Source: Mantis religiosa
Lineage: Eukaryota; Arthropoda; Insecta; Mantodea; Mantidae
Assembly (NCBI GenBank): GCA_030765055.1
Contig: CM060947.1
Span: forward strand, 225,878,456-225,942,455
Length of the DNA: 64,000 nt
Reading direction: 5' to 3'
The translations under genes were made by a program, and so were the position numbers. The first letter of the stretch is position 1. Each line of letters begins with the position of its first letter. Of this stretch, positions 32,885-44,279 are shown piece by piece. Under the pieces are notes generated by a model. That model ran no database searches and was not told the origin of the DNA. It worked only from the letters and a program-made list of their open reading frames with translations.

Positions 32885-33208
32885 AGTTAATTGATGGAAA
32901 TTAATCATTCCTTCACACTAGCCGTATATAGGATAAAGTTCTTGATAGATAGAGTCAACATGAAAAATTAAGTGCCTCGGCCGGGATTTGAACCACGGAT
33001 CTCCTGGTTTCCGTCCAGTCGATCTAACCAATTCAGCTACTATGGCCAACGTGCTGTCCTGACATTAAATTCTCCATTTGACTCGTATGTTTCCTCGGTA
33101 AACCACTAGGGGCTCTCACATTCAAAGTACACCGTTTGTGGCGACTTACTATTGTAAGTACTTGAGTTCCAGGCTTCATCACTTAACTCTTATTATTTTA
33201 GTTAATTC
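32885..33208 (-). repeat. tRNA-like repeat unit (family H), inverted copy
   Basis: Minus-strand tRNA-like core with B box (gtttgtggttcaaatccc-type) and flanks cacactagccgtatatagg and ggcgacttactattgtaag. It meets the next unit head to head at 33208; the junction is a near-perfect palindrome of about 35 bp per arm (cttcatcacttaactctta...). Confidence 0.8.
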
Positions 33209-34075
33209 ATGGAAATTAACTAAAATAATAAGAGTTAAATGATGAAGCCTGGGACTGAAGTACTTACGATAGTAAGTCACCCTACCGGGAAATATAATAA
33301 GTCAATTGGAGAATTTAATGTCAGGAAGGCACGTTGGCCATGGTAGCTCAAGGGATTAGAGCGACTGGACGGAAAAACAGGAGATCCGTGGTTCAAATCC
33401 CGGAGATGGCATTGAATTTTTCAGTTGGCTCTAATTAATTAAAAATCACCCATATACCAGAGTAATGTATTTAAAAGGATTAATTCTTTAAGGATTAATT
33501 CCTCAATATAAATTTACATTAAAAATAATCAGCGAAAAAATCCTGGTAATTAAGTACTTACAATAGTAAGTCGCCACAAATGGCTATCTCAAATATGAGA
33601 ACCCTAAGTGGTCTACTGGGTCATTTGGAGAATTTAATGTCAGGAAGGCACGTTCACAATGGTAGCTCAAGGGGTAGAGCAACTGGACGGAAACCAGTAG
33701 ATCCGTGGTTCAAATCGAGGCCATGGCATTGAGTTTTTCAGTTGGCTCTAATTAATTAAAAATCACCCATATACCGGAGTAATGTATTTAAAAGGATTAA
33801 TTCTTTATGGATTAATTTACATTAAACATTATCAGCGATAAAAATCCTAGTAATTAAGTACTTACAATAGTAAGTCGCCACAAATGGCTATCTCAAATAT
33901 GAGAACCCTAAGTGTTCTAATGAGTCAATTGAAGAATTTAATGTCAGGAAGGCACGTTGGCTATGGTAGCTCAAGGGGTTAGAGCGACTGGATGGAAACC
34001 AGGAGATCCGTGGTTCAAATCCCGGACATGGCATTGAAGTTTTAGGTTGGCTCTAATTAATTAAATGGACAGGAG
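33209..34075 (+). repeat. tandem array of tRNA-like units (family H)
   Basis: Three direct units, with the landmark acgtt at 33331, 33650 and 33954 (periods 319 and 304 bp). Each contains atggtagctcaaggggttag (A-box-like), agatccgtggttcaaatc (B box) and a spacer with tcacccatataccggagtaa. Heads and tails join directly without poly(A), as in a satellite. It could be a SINE multiplied by unequal exchange. Confidence 0.85.
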
Positions 34076-34535
34076 CAAGTGAAAGGGACTTATAGGTTGA
34101 CTCGTATATTTACTTTCTATTAAAGCTGCAACTATTGCTATTTGTAATTAAAAATTGTGTGTATTTTTTTTTTTTTTTTTTGAGTTTGAAGACCCTCAAA
34201 ATTATTTTCGGCAAAATCTCCATATTAGATATTTTGGTAGAAATACTTTCTCTAATTACTAGACACGTGGTAGAGAAGGTAGATATTTACAAACGGAGTG
34301 CAAATGGGCTTTCAGGAATTCAAGGACCCTCAAAGCAGTAAATTACAATTAAATATTATTAACTTGAGATTAAATAACATTACAAGCACTTTACATAGTA
34401 TACACACTTACCCAGTAGTAAGCTTAAATAATTAACTTAGCTATTAATACACAACAGCACAATAAAAACAACATTACCACTTTTTATAGATTAACCACAC
34501 ATAGTTCCTGTTATTAACAAATATCACTGCAACTT
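34076..34535. other. AT-rich DNA; 3' side of the catalase gene
   Basis: Contains a T run at 34159-34180. The catalase 3' untranslated region should lie here on the minus strand, but I see no clear AATAAA. Confidence 0.4.
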
Positions 34536-34622
34536 TCACATCAATCTAGAACTCTGAAGCCCTTCAAATATACGTTTTCCAAAACCTTCGTCGATTTCGC
34601 TGAACACTTTCACTGTACGTTC
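34536..34622 (-). CDS. Cat: catalase, terminal exon
   Basis: Catalase breaks hydrogen peroxide into water and oxygen, usually in peroxisomes. This last exon follows a good acceptor (tttcattgcag, ending 34623) in phase 0 and codes ERTVKVFSEIDEGFGKRI, then FEGLQSSRLM and stop. The pattern 'QxRTVxxFxxVDxxFGxRxxEGL' is the usual end of animal catalases. The residues before the stop are S-R-L-M, so the final tripeptide RLM is not a standard peroxisome signal, although SRL would be. The preceding exon ends 11.8 kb away at 46394. Confidence 0.85.
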   Translation of the reverse strand, partial: ERTVKVFSEIDEGFGKRIFEGLQSSRLM

Positions 34623-35084
34623 CTGCAATGAAACAAATAAGACACTTATTATCTTCATGTACTCAGTAATACCATAAATTACTTGTAACTGAAAATTCAT
34701 CTTTACAAATTATTATTGTGTAACGTTCATTCTCTACATTTGTGGACATCTAGCACCTCGATTAGCAATTGAATCTTCTATGGATGCACCAGCGGGAGGA
34801 ATGATATGCTGAGGATGAACGGAGATAAGTGGCTGAGTCGCGCACTGGTTTTCTAACAGTTACTAACTTCAACACCACGCCTGTGAGGAGCTCTTGGCGA
34901 CCTGCCCAAACTGCTGGCAGTGGCTTAGGCCTCCCTCTAGCGGAAACCGTGGAAAACTGAACTAAGCAGTTAAATTGTGCATATTCCAAAATTTTACAAT
35001 TTACACCTTTTGGTTTCAGTTATGTGTGTTTACCTTGTTGCTTACTTGGCTTACATGACACCCTGGTCTTCTGCTCTGCCAGGT

Positions 35085-36100
35085 AGCTCTTAACCTCCAT
35101 ACCTCCTTGTTACTTAATTAGTCCTATTCTTCCCCCTCATCTTTCTTTCTGATATTCTTTACATTTCTGGCCCATTTTTCTTTTACTTTCTGCAAGAACT
35201 CACCAATACTTCTTACCTTATTTTCCTCCCTGTCCGTTAACATTTTTATAGCTACTATCCTCTTCTCTACTTTCTCTCATTTTCCCTCTCAAACCTTTCT
35301 TCTCCACATTGCAACCTCCTTGCATTCTGTTACATAGTGTTTCTTCAACCCCACACAATTCACAAATTCCCTTTACCCTACCTCTTATACCTCTTAGAAA
35401 TGTTGTTACCGTTCTCATCCAAGCCAACCCTTCTCTCTCTTGCCTATTGCAGTAATCTACATATGATTATCGTCCCCAATTTCATTTTATTTTCTTGTAA
35501 AATTGTAATGATTTCATATCTTTTAGGCTTCCCCATATTTCCTGTTTCTATATTTTCTGTTCTGCATTTTACCAATTTACCCACATCACTTGTATTCCTT
35601 TCCTCTAATCTCCATACATCTCCCATTTCTATTTTTGTCCATAATTCCTCCTATCTCTGCCCACCAAGTATTTGAGTTCACTAATCTTTTTAGCTGTCTC
35701 ATGCATAATTTCAAAATTTCCGCTTCTTCTTTGGCCAAACACCTATACCAACATTTTATTATTGTTTCCATTATTATTCCATTCCTTGTCTTTCCTAATT
35801 TTACTAAAAATACTTTCCTAGGTGCTGATCTTGGTAAGCCTAGTAGCTCTTTACAAAACCTTCTTTAGTCTTGGTCCACCGTTTTGTTTACCTCGGTGCC
35901 CCCCCCCCCCCCAGTTCTCAACTGCATACAACATTTTGGATTCAACTAGTGCTTTATACATGCCTTCTAAACACTTAGTTGTCATTTATAGCTTATATTT
36001 GCATATTCTTATCCCATTCATTGTCGCCCCTCCTTCTGCTTCAATTTTTTCTCCTGTGTGCTCCGCACTTTCCATTGTTATTCAACCTTACTCCTAAAAA
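35085..36100 (-). mobile_element. non-LTR retrotransposon 3' fragment, family 2
   Basis: Minus-strand frames (35868 down to 35218) read FLVKLGKTRNGIIMETIIKC, then a long K/E/W-rich stretch and GICELCGVEETLC near 35370, a CxxC motif like the one at 11650. The upstream part has MYKALVESKMLYAVENWG, typical of the region after the reverse-transcriptase core. There are several stops. It lies inside the catalase intron in the gene's own orientation. Confidence 0.6.
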
Positions 36101-36244
36101 TTCAAATTAAATCTGCCCACTTTTGACCGAAATATTCCGTGTAACATGAAAGAGGGGGATAAAATAAGAAAAAATGGGAGAGAGGAGAACTGTGATCAAG
36201 AAACCACTCCAGCATTCGCCTCGCCGACCAGGAAAAACGCATTA

Positions 36245-36565
36245 ATGTCGCATTAAGTCATATCGGACGGTGAATGAATTGGGTGAAATGATGCTCAAAG
36301 GAGTCCAGCGTCTATAGAGTTTAGAGTTACCCGACATTCGTCTTGAAGGATAAGGGAAAACCCCGGAAAAACCTTATCCAGGTAACTCACCCTTACCGAG
36401 ATTCGAACTCGGGACATCGGCAAGCGTGAGTTACCTGGATAAGGTTTTCCGGGGTTTTCCCTTATCCTTCAAGACGAATGTCGGGTAACTCTAAGCTCCA
36501 TTTGAGCATCATTTCACCCAATGCATTCACTGTCCGATATCACTTAACGTTGGAGGACGTAAATT
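36245..36565. repeat. inverted pair of SINE A copies
   Basis: Minus-oriented body and head (36245-36420) join directly to a plus-oriented head-less copy (36421-36565). Arms of about 140 bp are nearly complementary (acccgacattcgtcttgaag against cttcaagacgaatgtcgggt). Inside a transcribed intron this would fold into a long RNA hairpin. Confidence 0.88.
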
Positions 36566-38200
36566 ACAGTCCTTCAACGTTGAAGTGTGCGACAGTGATG
36601 GATATGAAGAGAACGTTATGTCTAATCGAAAATTAACTTATATGTAAATCTATATTTATCTTTGGTGCTCAGATTGTATAAAATGATGTATATCTATAAG
36701 TTTTGTTATTGAAAAATACATATTTATTGTAAATTAACAATTACACCTTAAACTAACATCATTCAAGTTTAATATTATAAATGTCGCATTACAATTATCA
36801 GTATTTTGAGTATTAACATTTTGAAAGTTTCGGAACGTTAACTCAGTTGTCCTCGATGACATCGAGCTTGCTCGCATTAACCTAGGAATTGAAAATAAAT
36901 GTTTCACTGATTTTCTTTTTACCTGATCACTGAGAAACTTTGTGGAGAAGCTGTTCTTTGAATTATACCTCGTATAATGGGCTGATGTTACCATTTATTT
37001 TATATACAGATACATCTTTGTATTTTGTTACTCACAAATAAACAAAACTGGTTTTTAATTTTACTTTATGCAAGCTTGTTGTGGTTTTCTGTGTGTTCAT
37101 GATACATCAAAGAGAAATGACTTAATACAGCAGGCTTATGAACAAATGTAAAGGGGGCATGAAAAAGCGCGTAGGAATGAACAAGTGCTGGTATTTTCCT
37201 GGCGTGAGGAATGTATAGGCGAAAGAGTTGAAACAATGGAACGGTGAGCGCCCTATCTTGACGAAAGAAGATAGCGACATTAACTTATGGATTGGGAAGA
37301 TTTCTCCGCATTATTTAAATAAATACGTATTTAAATAAATAAGTGCTGTGTGGTAGTATTTCACAGAGTATGTTTTAATTTGATAGAATTGTTTGTGATT
37401 TCGTAATATTTAAAATTACTTTGTATATTTTTGGTTACGAGTTGTACCATTAAGAACGTCTGGTATAAAGTAGGATTGCCCATTCTTAGTTGGAAGTGGA
37501 AAGTATTAGCGTTTTATAAATTTGATACACGCGCATATAAAAGGTATATTTGGTTTTAGTGATAATACGTATTTTCAAATGAACAATTTTCTCTCCCAAA
37601 ACTAATACATCTTCTATTTTGCATTTAAAAAGAGGACGGAAAGATGAATATCACATTTGGTGAAAAACAAGTAAATTTGCAGTAATTAACGCATAAATAG
37701 ATTTACATAGACAAGGTGTTTCAAAACAACTAATGATTCTTAAACAAGATTAAATAGGATAAATGTGGCTCACAATTCATCTAAAGGACATTTTTGTTCA
37801 GAATGCCAAATATTCCAAGCACAACCTCGCTTTATTGAGTATCTGGAATGATTTTAATATAAAATCCAAACTGATATCTCTCTTACCAATCTAAGATAAA
37901 TTACTTCCCTAATTCACATCAAAATTTGAAATGTTGATTCATTGCCTTTTAAAGCGTCAGTATGCGGAAAAAGAATGTGCAGAAGGTTGTAAATACAAAC
38001 ACACAGTGCCCAATTAGGCGTTTTAAGTTGAGGAACCTGTGATTTCAAATGCGTATGGCAACAGTAGTACATGAACATAATTGAAATCTCATTTCAATAA
38101 GAAACTAACCTATACGGAACACGGCTTCATGTACACTTCAGTAGGCTTCACCTCAGACACAACTCGAGACTGTCATTTTCTGTAGTAAATATTGTATAGC
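36566..38200. other. AT-rich DNA, nothing recognised
   Basis: Catalase intron sequence with no supported feature. Confidence 0.5.
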
Positions 38201-38255
38201 TAATCTCATCATGCTCACTTTCTTCTGGGGTAACAAGCTAGGTAAAAAGACGATC

Positions 38256-38302
38256 AGGTATCGACGTTTCGGGAGTGTACCACGCTCCCATCATCAGGGC
38301 AT
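38256..38302 (-). ncRNA. hammerhead-ribozyme-like motif, left arm
   Basis: On the minus strand: CTGATGA (38297-38291), stem GGGAG with CTCCC, and GAAACGTC (38270-38263). Here the CTGATGA box is intact, but stem I is poorly paired. It has the same extra T before stem II as the right arm, which suggests the T is ancestral. Confidence 0.5.
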
Positions 38303-38652
38303 TTATAAAATGTTATAACCACAAACGAAACAGTGGACATAACACCAACATAAACAAAGACAAAACACTATCAAAATTCGCATTACTGAACAAAAGACTG
38401 TTTTCAGTCAATTAAACACGCCTTAAAATGGAAATCCGTCGACTTAAGAAGCAAAGATCAATACAGCTTGATAATCAAGTTAAGTAATTACGATTCTTTG
38501 ACACAATTTTCTTTACTCACGCCATCTTGTGACCTGGCATTAATGTACTGAAAATAGTCTTTTGTTCAGTAATGCGAATTTTGATAGTGTTTTGTCTTTG
38601 TTTATGTTGGTGTTATACCCAGAGTTTAATTTGTGGTTATAACATTTTATAA

Positions 38653-38697
38653 ATATCCTGATGGTGGGAGAGATGCACACTCCCGAAACGTCGATAT
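38653..38697 (+). ncRNA. hammerhead-ribozyme-like motif, right arm
   Basis: ATATC / CTGATGG / stem GGGAG...CTCCC / GAAACGTC / GATAT. Stem I (ATATC with GATAT) and stem II pair fully, the GAAA box and a GTC cleavage triplet are present, and stem III would be the minimal AC/GT palindrome seen in dimer-forming hammerheads. One core base is changed (CTGATGG for CTGATGA) and an extra T sits before stem II, so activity is uncertain. Confidence 0.5.
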
Positions 38698-38759
38698 CTA
38701 ATCGTCTTTTCAACTGGCTTGTTGTTCGAGAGGAAGGTGAGCATGTTCGTCGCCAGGAA

Positions 38760-40190
38760 AGCTTCAGGTCTTATTTTAATCTCATCGTGCTTTCCGAGAT
38801 TTTAAGAAAATATGACCAAACATTTCTGACCTGTAGACACCCAAATAGAGATATTCTACGACTTCTGCTTGTTTTTAAGGAGTTTGTGATCCAATATCAA
38901 AATAATATTATCGTCAAAAAGTATAAAATGATAAGCTAAAGTCAACAGAGAAGAAGAAAAAAGTAAAGGAAGCACCCATTTATTTTTGAAGGAGTTTAGA
39001 AAACTGTGCCTTTTTCAAGAATGGAATCACTGGAATGAGTTCAGGATCTGCAAATAAATTCTTTCATGAAGTTTGGAAATACTGAAACTTCCAACTCAGA
39101 TAATATTTCTTTATTGGAAAAGATGCCCGGATTGCTTGGAAAAAACAATTTATTTACAGTGCTTGGTATGGAAACATCTCTTGAAACAAATGCTGCTTGT
39201 TTTACAACTGTCGTATGTTTTTTTACCGTTTGGATGGAAAACAGAATGGGATGAGACTCTTGAATTGTTGAAGAGTTTGCTTGCGGTACCAAACTCCAGG
39301 AGAGTTTCCGGGGTGTTCTCATATGCTGTATTCTGTTGACTGGTGATGCGAGGAATCACTGTCTACAGCAGCTTACATATTTCATCACCAATGCATTACA
39401 CACATGTTCAGGCAGGACCCTAACTGCTGGTGTTACATCTACTGTGCATCTACAGTACAATCTGCCTAAAATAGACCCCTTATATCCCGGAAACCTGGAA
39501 AAACGGAAAAGAAATTTCGCAAAGGCGCTATTTCCCATGTAAAATTATAATCACAGCTGAAAAACTCCATAATGTAGAAATGGAAATAATTTTTTTCGGG
39601 AACCGTTTGCTTAAATAACCGGAATAAAAGGGATTAGTCCATATGTAATGGATTACAATGTACGTATTTTAAAAGTGCAATAATTTTGAGGGAACAGCAC
39701 TTGCACCGAAGCTAAATGAATCATGAAGTCATAAACCGCAATCCTTTGGGGTAAAAGGAAAAACTAACCATTATCTCTCTCAACTCTCTTCTAACAAACA
39801 TGGTAAGGCTTCAACTGTTTTGTAGTGTGTTCATTCTCAGTTTCGTTGTTACAAGTGATCAACTACGAGTTAAAGAAAACTGTGTACTTTGTCTTTTAAA
39901 ACATAGTTTGTATGTACACAAATTCTGTAAAATGAGTTATAAACAAAACACATTATTACTGGAGGAAAATATTAAGTTGTTGAAGAACACGAAAAGAACT
40001 AACGCCCAGTAAAGAAATAACTGTGTTGTTTAAAGCGAGAAAAGATCAGATATATGAGATTTACAAGAACAAGATAAAATTTAAATACGAGTAATTATAG
40101 CATGCGAAACACATTAAAAATTAACAGAGTATGACTAGCAAAAACGTGTTTTGTTCGAGTGGTTTGTTAGTGTGCGCGTTAAAGGAATTC
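38760..40190. other. no gene recognised
   Basis: Several short opposing frames around 39041-39540 show no known motif. A 70-codon plus frame at 39800-40012 begins MVRLQLFCSVFILSFVVTSD, which looks like a signal peptide, but it has no further support. Confidence 0.4.
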
Positions 40191-40194
40191 CCAT

Positions 40195-40745
40195 TTCTGG
40201 ACTATTGCTTCAGACTCAAACTTTAGAGACAGTTGAGTCCAGACGTTCTACTCCCATTAGTCCTGGATCCGTAAGACCAAGACCCGGGACTCTTTCAGCC
40301 AGGGAGTATCCGAGCTGTTCCAAAGGGCGCCCGGCGTCCTTTGTGGGGCTTTCCACAAGACAAGACCTGGGTTACTAACAAGGCCCCGCTCCCATCTGGT
40401 CCAAGGACACAAGACGGGATGTATGTGGATACGCCACTTACGCGCGCCGACACCAAAAGGTGAAGGTTACCGATTAACCTCGGTGGGAACGTCTGGCGAT
40501 CTAGCACACCTTCCACAAGCTCTGCAGGCTAGTACCCGGGAATATTAATGGCTTCCCTCAACCCCGTCCGGAGACGTACCCGATCACCCAAGGGTATCGG
40601 GAACCATTGCCCCCTCGAGACCAACCCAATCCGAACAACTCCCAGAGGGAGGGGCTCAAATGTTCGGCCCGAGGTTACTCTAGTAACGTCAGAGGTACCA
40701 CAAGTGCTAAGGGTCCGCAGCGCCCGCAACACGGCCGAAATTTAG
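40195..40745 (-). repeat. GC-rich repeat, copy 3
   Basis: Minus strand follows the block order of 21509-21994: gcgctgcggacccttagcac, ctctgacgttactagag, tcggattgggttgg, gtaagtggcgtatccac, ccaggactaatgggagtaga. The spacing before the last block is longer than in copy 1. Confidence 0.75.
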
Positions 40746-41320
40746 AGGCAGCACGAACATTAGGCAAAGGTAATTTTAGAGCTTCCAATGTTTAGATAGC
40801 TCGAGAGCTTCAATCATCGACATAACTGTTTTGTATGCTGTTTATATTGATGCAAATGATATTGATATACAGACAGCTGCAAATTGCAAAGGGAAAATTG
40901 AAAACAGAGAAAATAGGCAATAAAATACATAATAAACATCAGCTATTTTTATTATCTACAAGTCATTCTATACTATTCCCTCACTGTGAACCACTGTAAT
41001 TTCTTTGTATTCAAACAAAGCCCTCTGTAAGACGGAAACCTTTGTAAACGGAAGATAAATGCCGGAACAATCGCATTCCCTTTTAGAGAGATTTTACTGT
41101 ATAAGTACCGCAGGGGGAACAAAAGCTTAACTGATTCCTTTTATGGCTGCATAAATATATGGCTGCAATTCCTGATTCTTTCTACTCATGGGGAGCCTTA
41201 AAACATCCATTATCAGTCAAATCTTGACCAAAATGTTGAGTTTAATCCAATACTTCCTCTACTTAACGAAGTATGTATTAGAGAAAGTTAAACCTTATAC
41301 CAAAATTGCAACACTTTACT
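40746..41320. other. AT-rich DNA, nothing recognised
   Basis: No supported feature. Confidence 0.5.
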
Positions 41321-41324
41321 ATGT

Positions 41325-41770
41325 CAATTGATGGAAATTATTCATTTCTTTACACTAGCCGTATACAGGCCAAGGTATTGGATTGATAGAGTCAACCCAT
41401 GGTTCAAATCCCGGCCATGGCACGAATTTTTTATGTCAATTCTATCAATCCAATACCTTAGTCCATATACGGCTAGTGTGAAGAAATGATTAATTTCCAT
41501 CAATTAACTAAAATAATAAGAGTTAAATGATGAAGCCTGGGACTTGAGTACTCACGATAGTAAGTCGCCACAATCGGTGTATCTCGGATGCGAGAGCCCC
41601 TAGTGGACTACCAGGAAATATACGAGTCAGTTGGAGAATTTAATGTCATGAAGGCAAATTGGCCATGGTAGCTCAATGGGTTAGAGCGACTGGACGGAAA
41701 CCAGTAGATCCGTGGTTCAAATCCCGGCCATGGCATTGAATTCTTCATGTAGACTCGGTCAATCCAATAG
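41325..41770 (+). repeat. tRNA-like repeat unit (family H) with hairpin
   Basis: 41325-41393 and 41437-41509 are inverted (ttgatggaaattattcattt against aatgattaatttccatcaa) around a tRNA core fragment. A full direct unit follows with atggtagctcaatgggttag and agatccgtggttcaaatccc. Unit end and unit start join directly at about 41509, as in the array at 33209. Confidence 0.8.
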
Positions 41771-41959
41771 TATCAGTTTCTGTCGTTTGATCAGTGGTAA
41801 TGAACCATAGAAACTGGTTACTTCAGGTGGGAAAGATTTTGATTGTAGACTAACGTAATGCATTCCAAATTAATGCCCTTGAAAATTATTCGTGGATTAA
41901 ACAGGTGAGTGCTGACTTGAACTTAACCATCTTCCACATAAACTCTCTTTCTCACTCCA

Positions 41960-42500
41960 AAAGTTAAAAAACAAAATATTTAAACAAGTTTAAAAATGAT
42001 AAAACAGTCATCACATTTACATAAAAAAGTTGTACTCCAGTGGAATACCCATTGTGGAGTAATAGGAAATGAAAGAGCTGATTTTCTGGCCAAAAAGGGT
42101 AGCAAAATTGCTTCGAACCCAACTACTATTCCAGTACTCTTTCACTCTATCAAAATAATTATTTCAAATAAATATATCAAACAACTTAAGGAAGAATACA
42201 CCATAAAACATCTGGAAAGGAATGGGAAAATCTACAAACTTATAACATTACTTCATTACAAAGAAAATCTGCAGTGGCAATATTCAGATTACTAACAGGA
42301 CATGACTCCCTAAACAAACACCTACACAGATTTGGCATAACAGATTCACCTAAATGCCCTTTCTGCATTCTAAATGAGGATATGGATAAAAATCACATCA
42401 TCCACTGTTCAGCTTTTATAGAAGAGACCAACCTTCCAGCTAAATATTGCAGTGCAAGAGAGCGAATGATTTTATTATCAAGTGCTCAACATTAGATACC
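41960..42500 (+). mobile_element. non-LTR retrotransposon 3' fragment with RNase H
   Basis: VVLQWNTHCGVIGNERADFLAKKG (42020-42090) is the end of an RNase H domain (usual WIPSHCGVxGNExAD). Then come RLLTGHDSLNKHLHRFG and the zinc-knuckle-like CPFCILNEDMDKNHIIHC. This order is typical of I/R1-type non-LTR elements. Two frames are needed, and the reverse transcriptase is missing. Confidence 0.7.
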
Positions 42501-43233
42501 AACCTACCAACTCCAAAAGTAGGGGGAGATTCTCAACGAAACTAAGATTTAATCTTGCGCCAGCATAAAAGCTTATTTCGTGTTATTTTAATGCATGCAC
42601 TTTCTTTGGTTGACGTTAGCATTTGCGCAGCCATCATTAACTACCGGCAAAATAAAATTGCCTAAATGATTTTTAGTTTAAAATGTAAAGACGAGAATCC
42701 AATAATATTATGAAAAATATATTTTAGCCGAAATATCCTAAGGGCTTGCAACATATCTAATTAATTAATTTTTTTAAAAAATAGGGTTTATATACTATTG
42801 CTCATATATAATCATACGATGTTACTGGTGTCTTTGGCCTTGCATAATACTAATTACATTATGTTACATAGAATTTTACAGAATTTTACCTTGATGTATT
42901 TAATCAGCGAGGAGTTTTAAATATTACACAGTGTGAAGAAATATAAAGACTTTAAAAAACTATGAGGAGTTTACCAAAACATTGTGAAATGTAAATATTT
43001 CTGACCTACACATTGAATTATATATACTCCAAAACATAGAAATACTAGTCCCCGTAGTAAAAAGCGTGGTTTACAATTTGTAATGGTCATATTCCACCTA
43101 TCTCTACATACAAATATTTCAGGTTCAAAGAATAAGCAAAATGAAACCAAAAATATATCAGTTTTAAACATTGCTTAAGCACATCAAGCTTAGTATTAGA
43201 TATCTATTTGAAAAATAAATAAAATATTCCGCC
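42501..43233. other. AT-rich DNA, nothing recognised
   Basis: No supported feature. Confidence 0.5.
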
Positions 43234-43248
43234 ATTAATATACATTTA

Positions 43249-43584
43249 GTCCTCCGCCGTGGTGTAGCAGGCTAAGGCAGCATGCCTTGGTCCCTGGTCA
43301 CGGAAAGCGGCCCGGGTTCGATCTCACCCATGTAGTGGGGATTTTAGGTCCCGGGTATAGGACCGGTGCCCACTCAGGTTCGTGAGGAAAGTGAGGAGCT
43401 TACGATAGGTAAGCGGTCCTGGTCACAAAAACAAACATTCCGGCTGGGGGATGCCGATATGCTGACCACATCTCCTCCCCGTATCGGTTGGATGATCACT
43501 CACCTCTGCCGTGCGTAAGTGGGCGTGAGGCCGGCAGTCGGGTTGGTAGGCCTTAGTCCTCTAAGGGCTGTCGCGCCATGGGTT
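43249..43584 (+). mobile_element. SINE family G, intact
   Basis: Head ctccgccgtggtgtagcagg, B box cccgggttcgatct, end gggctgtcgcgccatgggtt. A perfect 15-bp duplication attaatatacattta occurs at 43234-43248 and 43585-43599. There is no A-rich tail. The copy at 15693-16025 has the same ends. Confidence 0.93.
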
Positions 43585-43599
43585 ATTAATATACATTTA

Positions 43600-44275
43600 A
43601 CTGTTTATCTGTTTCATGCAGAAGGTTTGTTTACTTTTGGAAGAGCTTATTTTGTTTGGTTAGTTTAACAATGTTATGAACAATGTACACACCTAGTGTA
43701 ACAAATGCATTCTAATTGTTTAATAAGATGCTCAAAATGATTTCATTTTAGTTCCTGTATGAGCCACATTAAATTGTTCATACAAATAAATACGTCAATT
43801 AACTTTCAAAAAACATAAAATATATGTTACCACTTATATGTTATATACATACGCGTAGCGTACAGTAATGGCCTAAAATGTTTCAATTTCATAGAACTTT
43901 ACCTTTAAAGAATTACACTTTCGCGTAAGTGGATTTTAAAAAATGAATTGTTTTAATTTTATTAGTCTTAAAAATCCTGTGTAAACTAAACCCCATGCTC
44001 TCATATTCATGTGTGCATCAACATAAGAAACTATTCATTGAGAGCATGATACCACCCCATTCCGTAGTCAAGTGCTGATTCGTTAACTGCTTTCAACCAG
44101 CCATAATTCATGACATTATCTAAGAGAGCAAAGTAAATCTGCATATTGCCAGTTTAATGTTCATTAGGCACATATATGTACCATTTTTGTCGTTTGTACC
44201 GTCGGTTTGCAGATTCTTGTATTAATTTAGTTTCACGTACACTCGTTATTCATTCGTTGACGTTTGTAGGACATA
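43600..44275. other. AT-rich DNA, nothing recognised
   Basis: No supported feature. Confidence 0.5.
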
Positions 44276-44279
44276 TTGC

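Larger units (their letters stand above)
38211..38755. mobile_element. inverted repeat structure with Penelope-like features
   Basis: Arms of about 190 bp (38211-38403 and 38565-38755) are inverted copies; the inner 100 bp is almost identical (ataacaccaacataaacaaa). The loop is about 160 bp. Imperfect direct repeats taatctcatcatgct / taatctcatcgtgct flank the region (38201-38215, 38777-38791). Each arm holds a hammerhead-like core. Penelope-like elements are known to carry such ribozymes in their terminal repeats and often insert as inverted pieces. No Penelope reverse transcriptase is present. Confidence 0.6.

Noticed and set aside
32885..34075. CRISPR-like or satellite array
   Set aside because: Units are about 310 bp, spacers repeat too, and the units hold tRNA-like boxes; not a CRISPR.
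34762..34989. Additional catalase exon
   Set aside because: The minus frame here does not resemble catalase, and exons 46394 and 34622 already join in phase.
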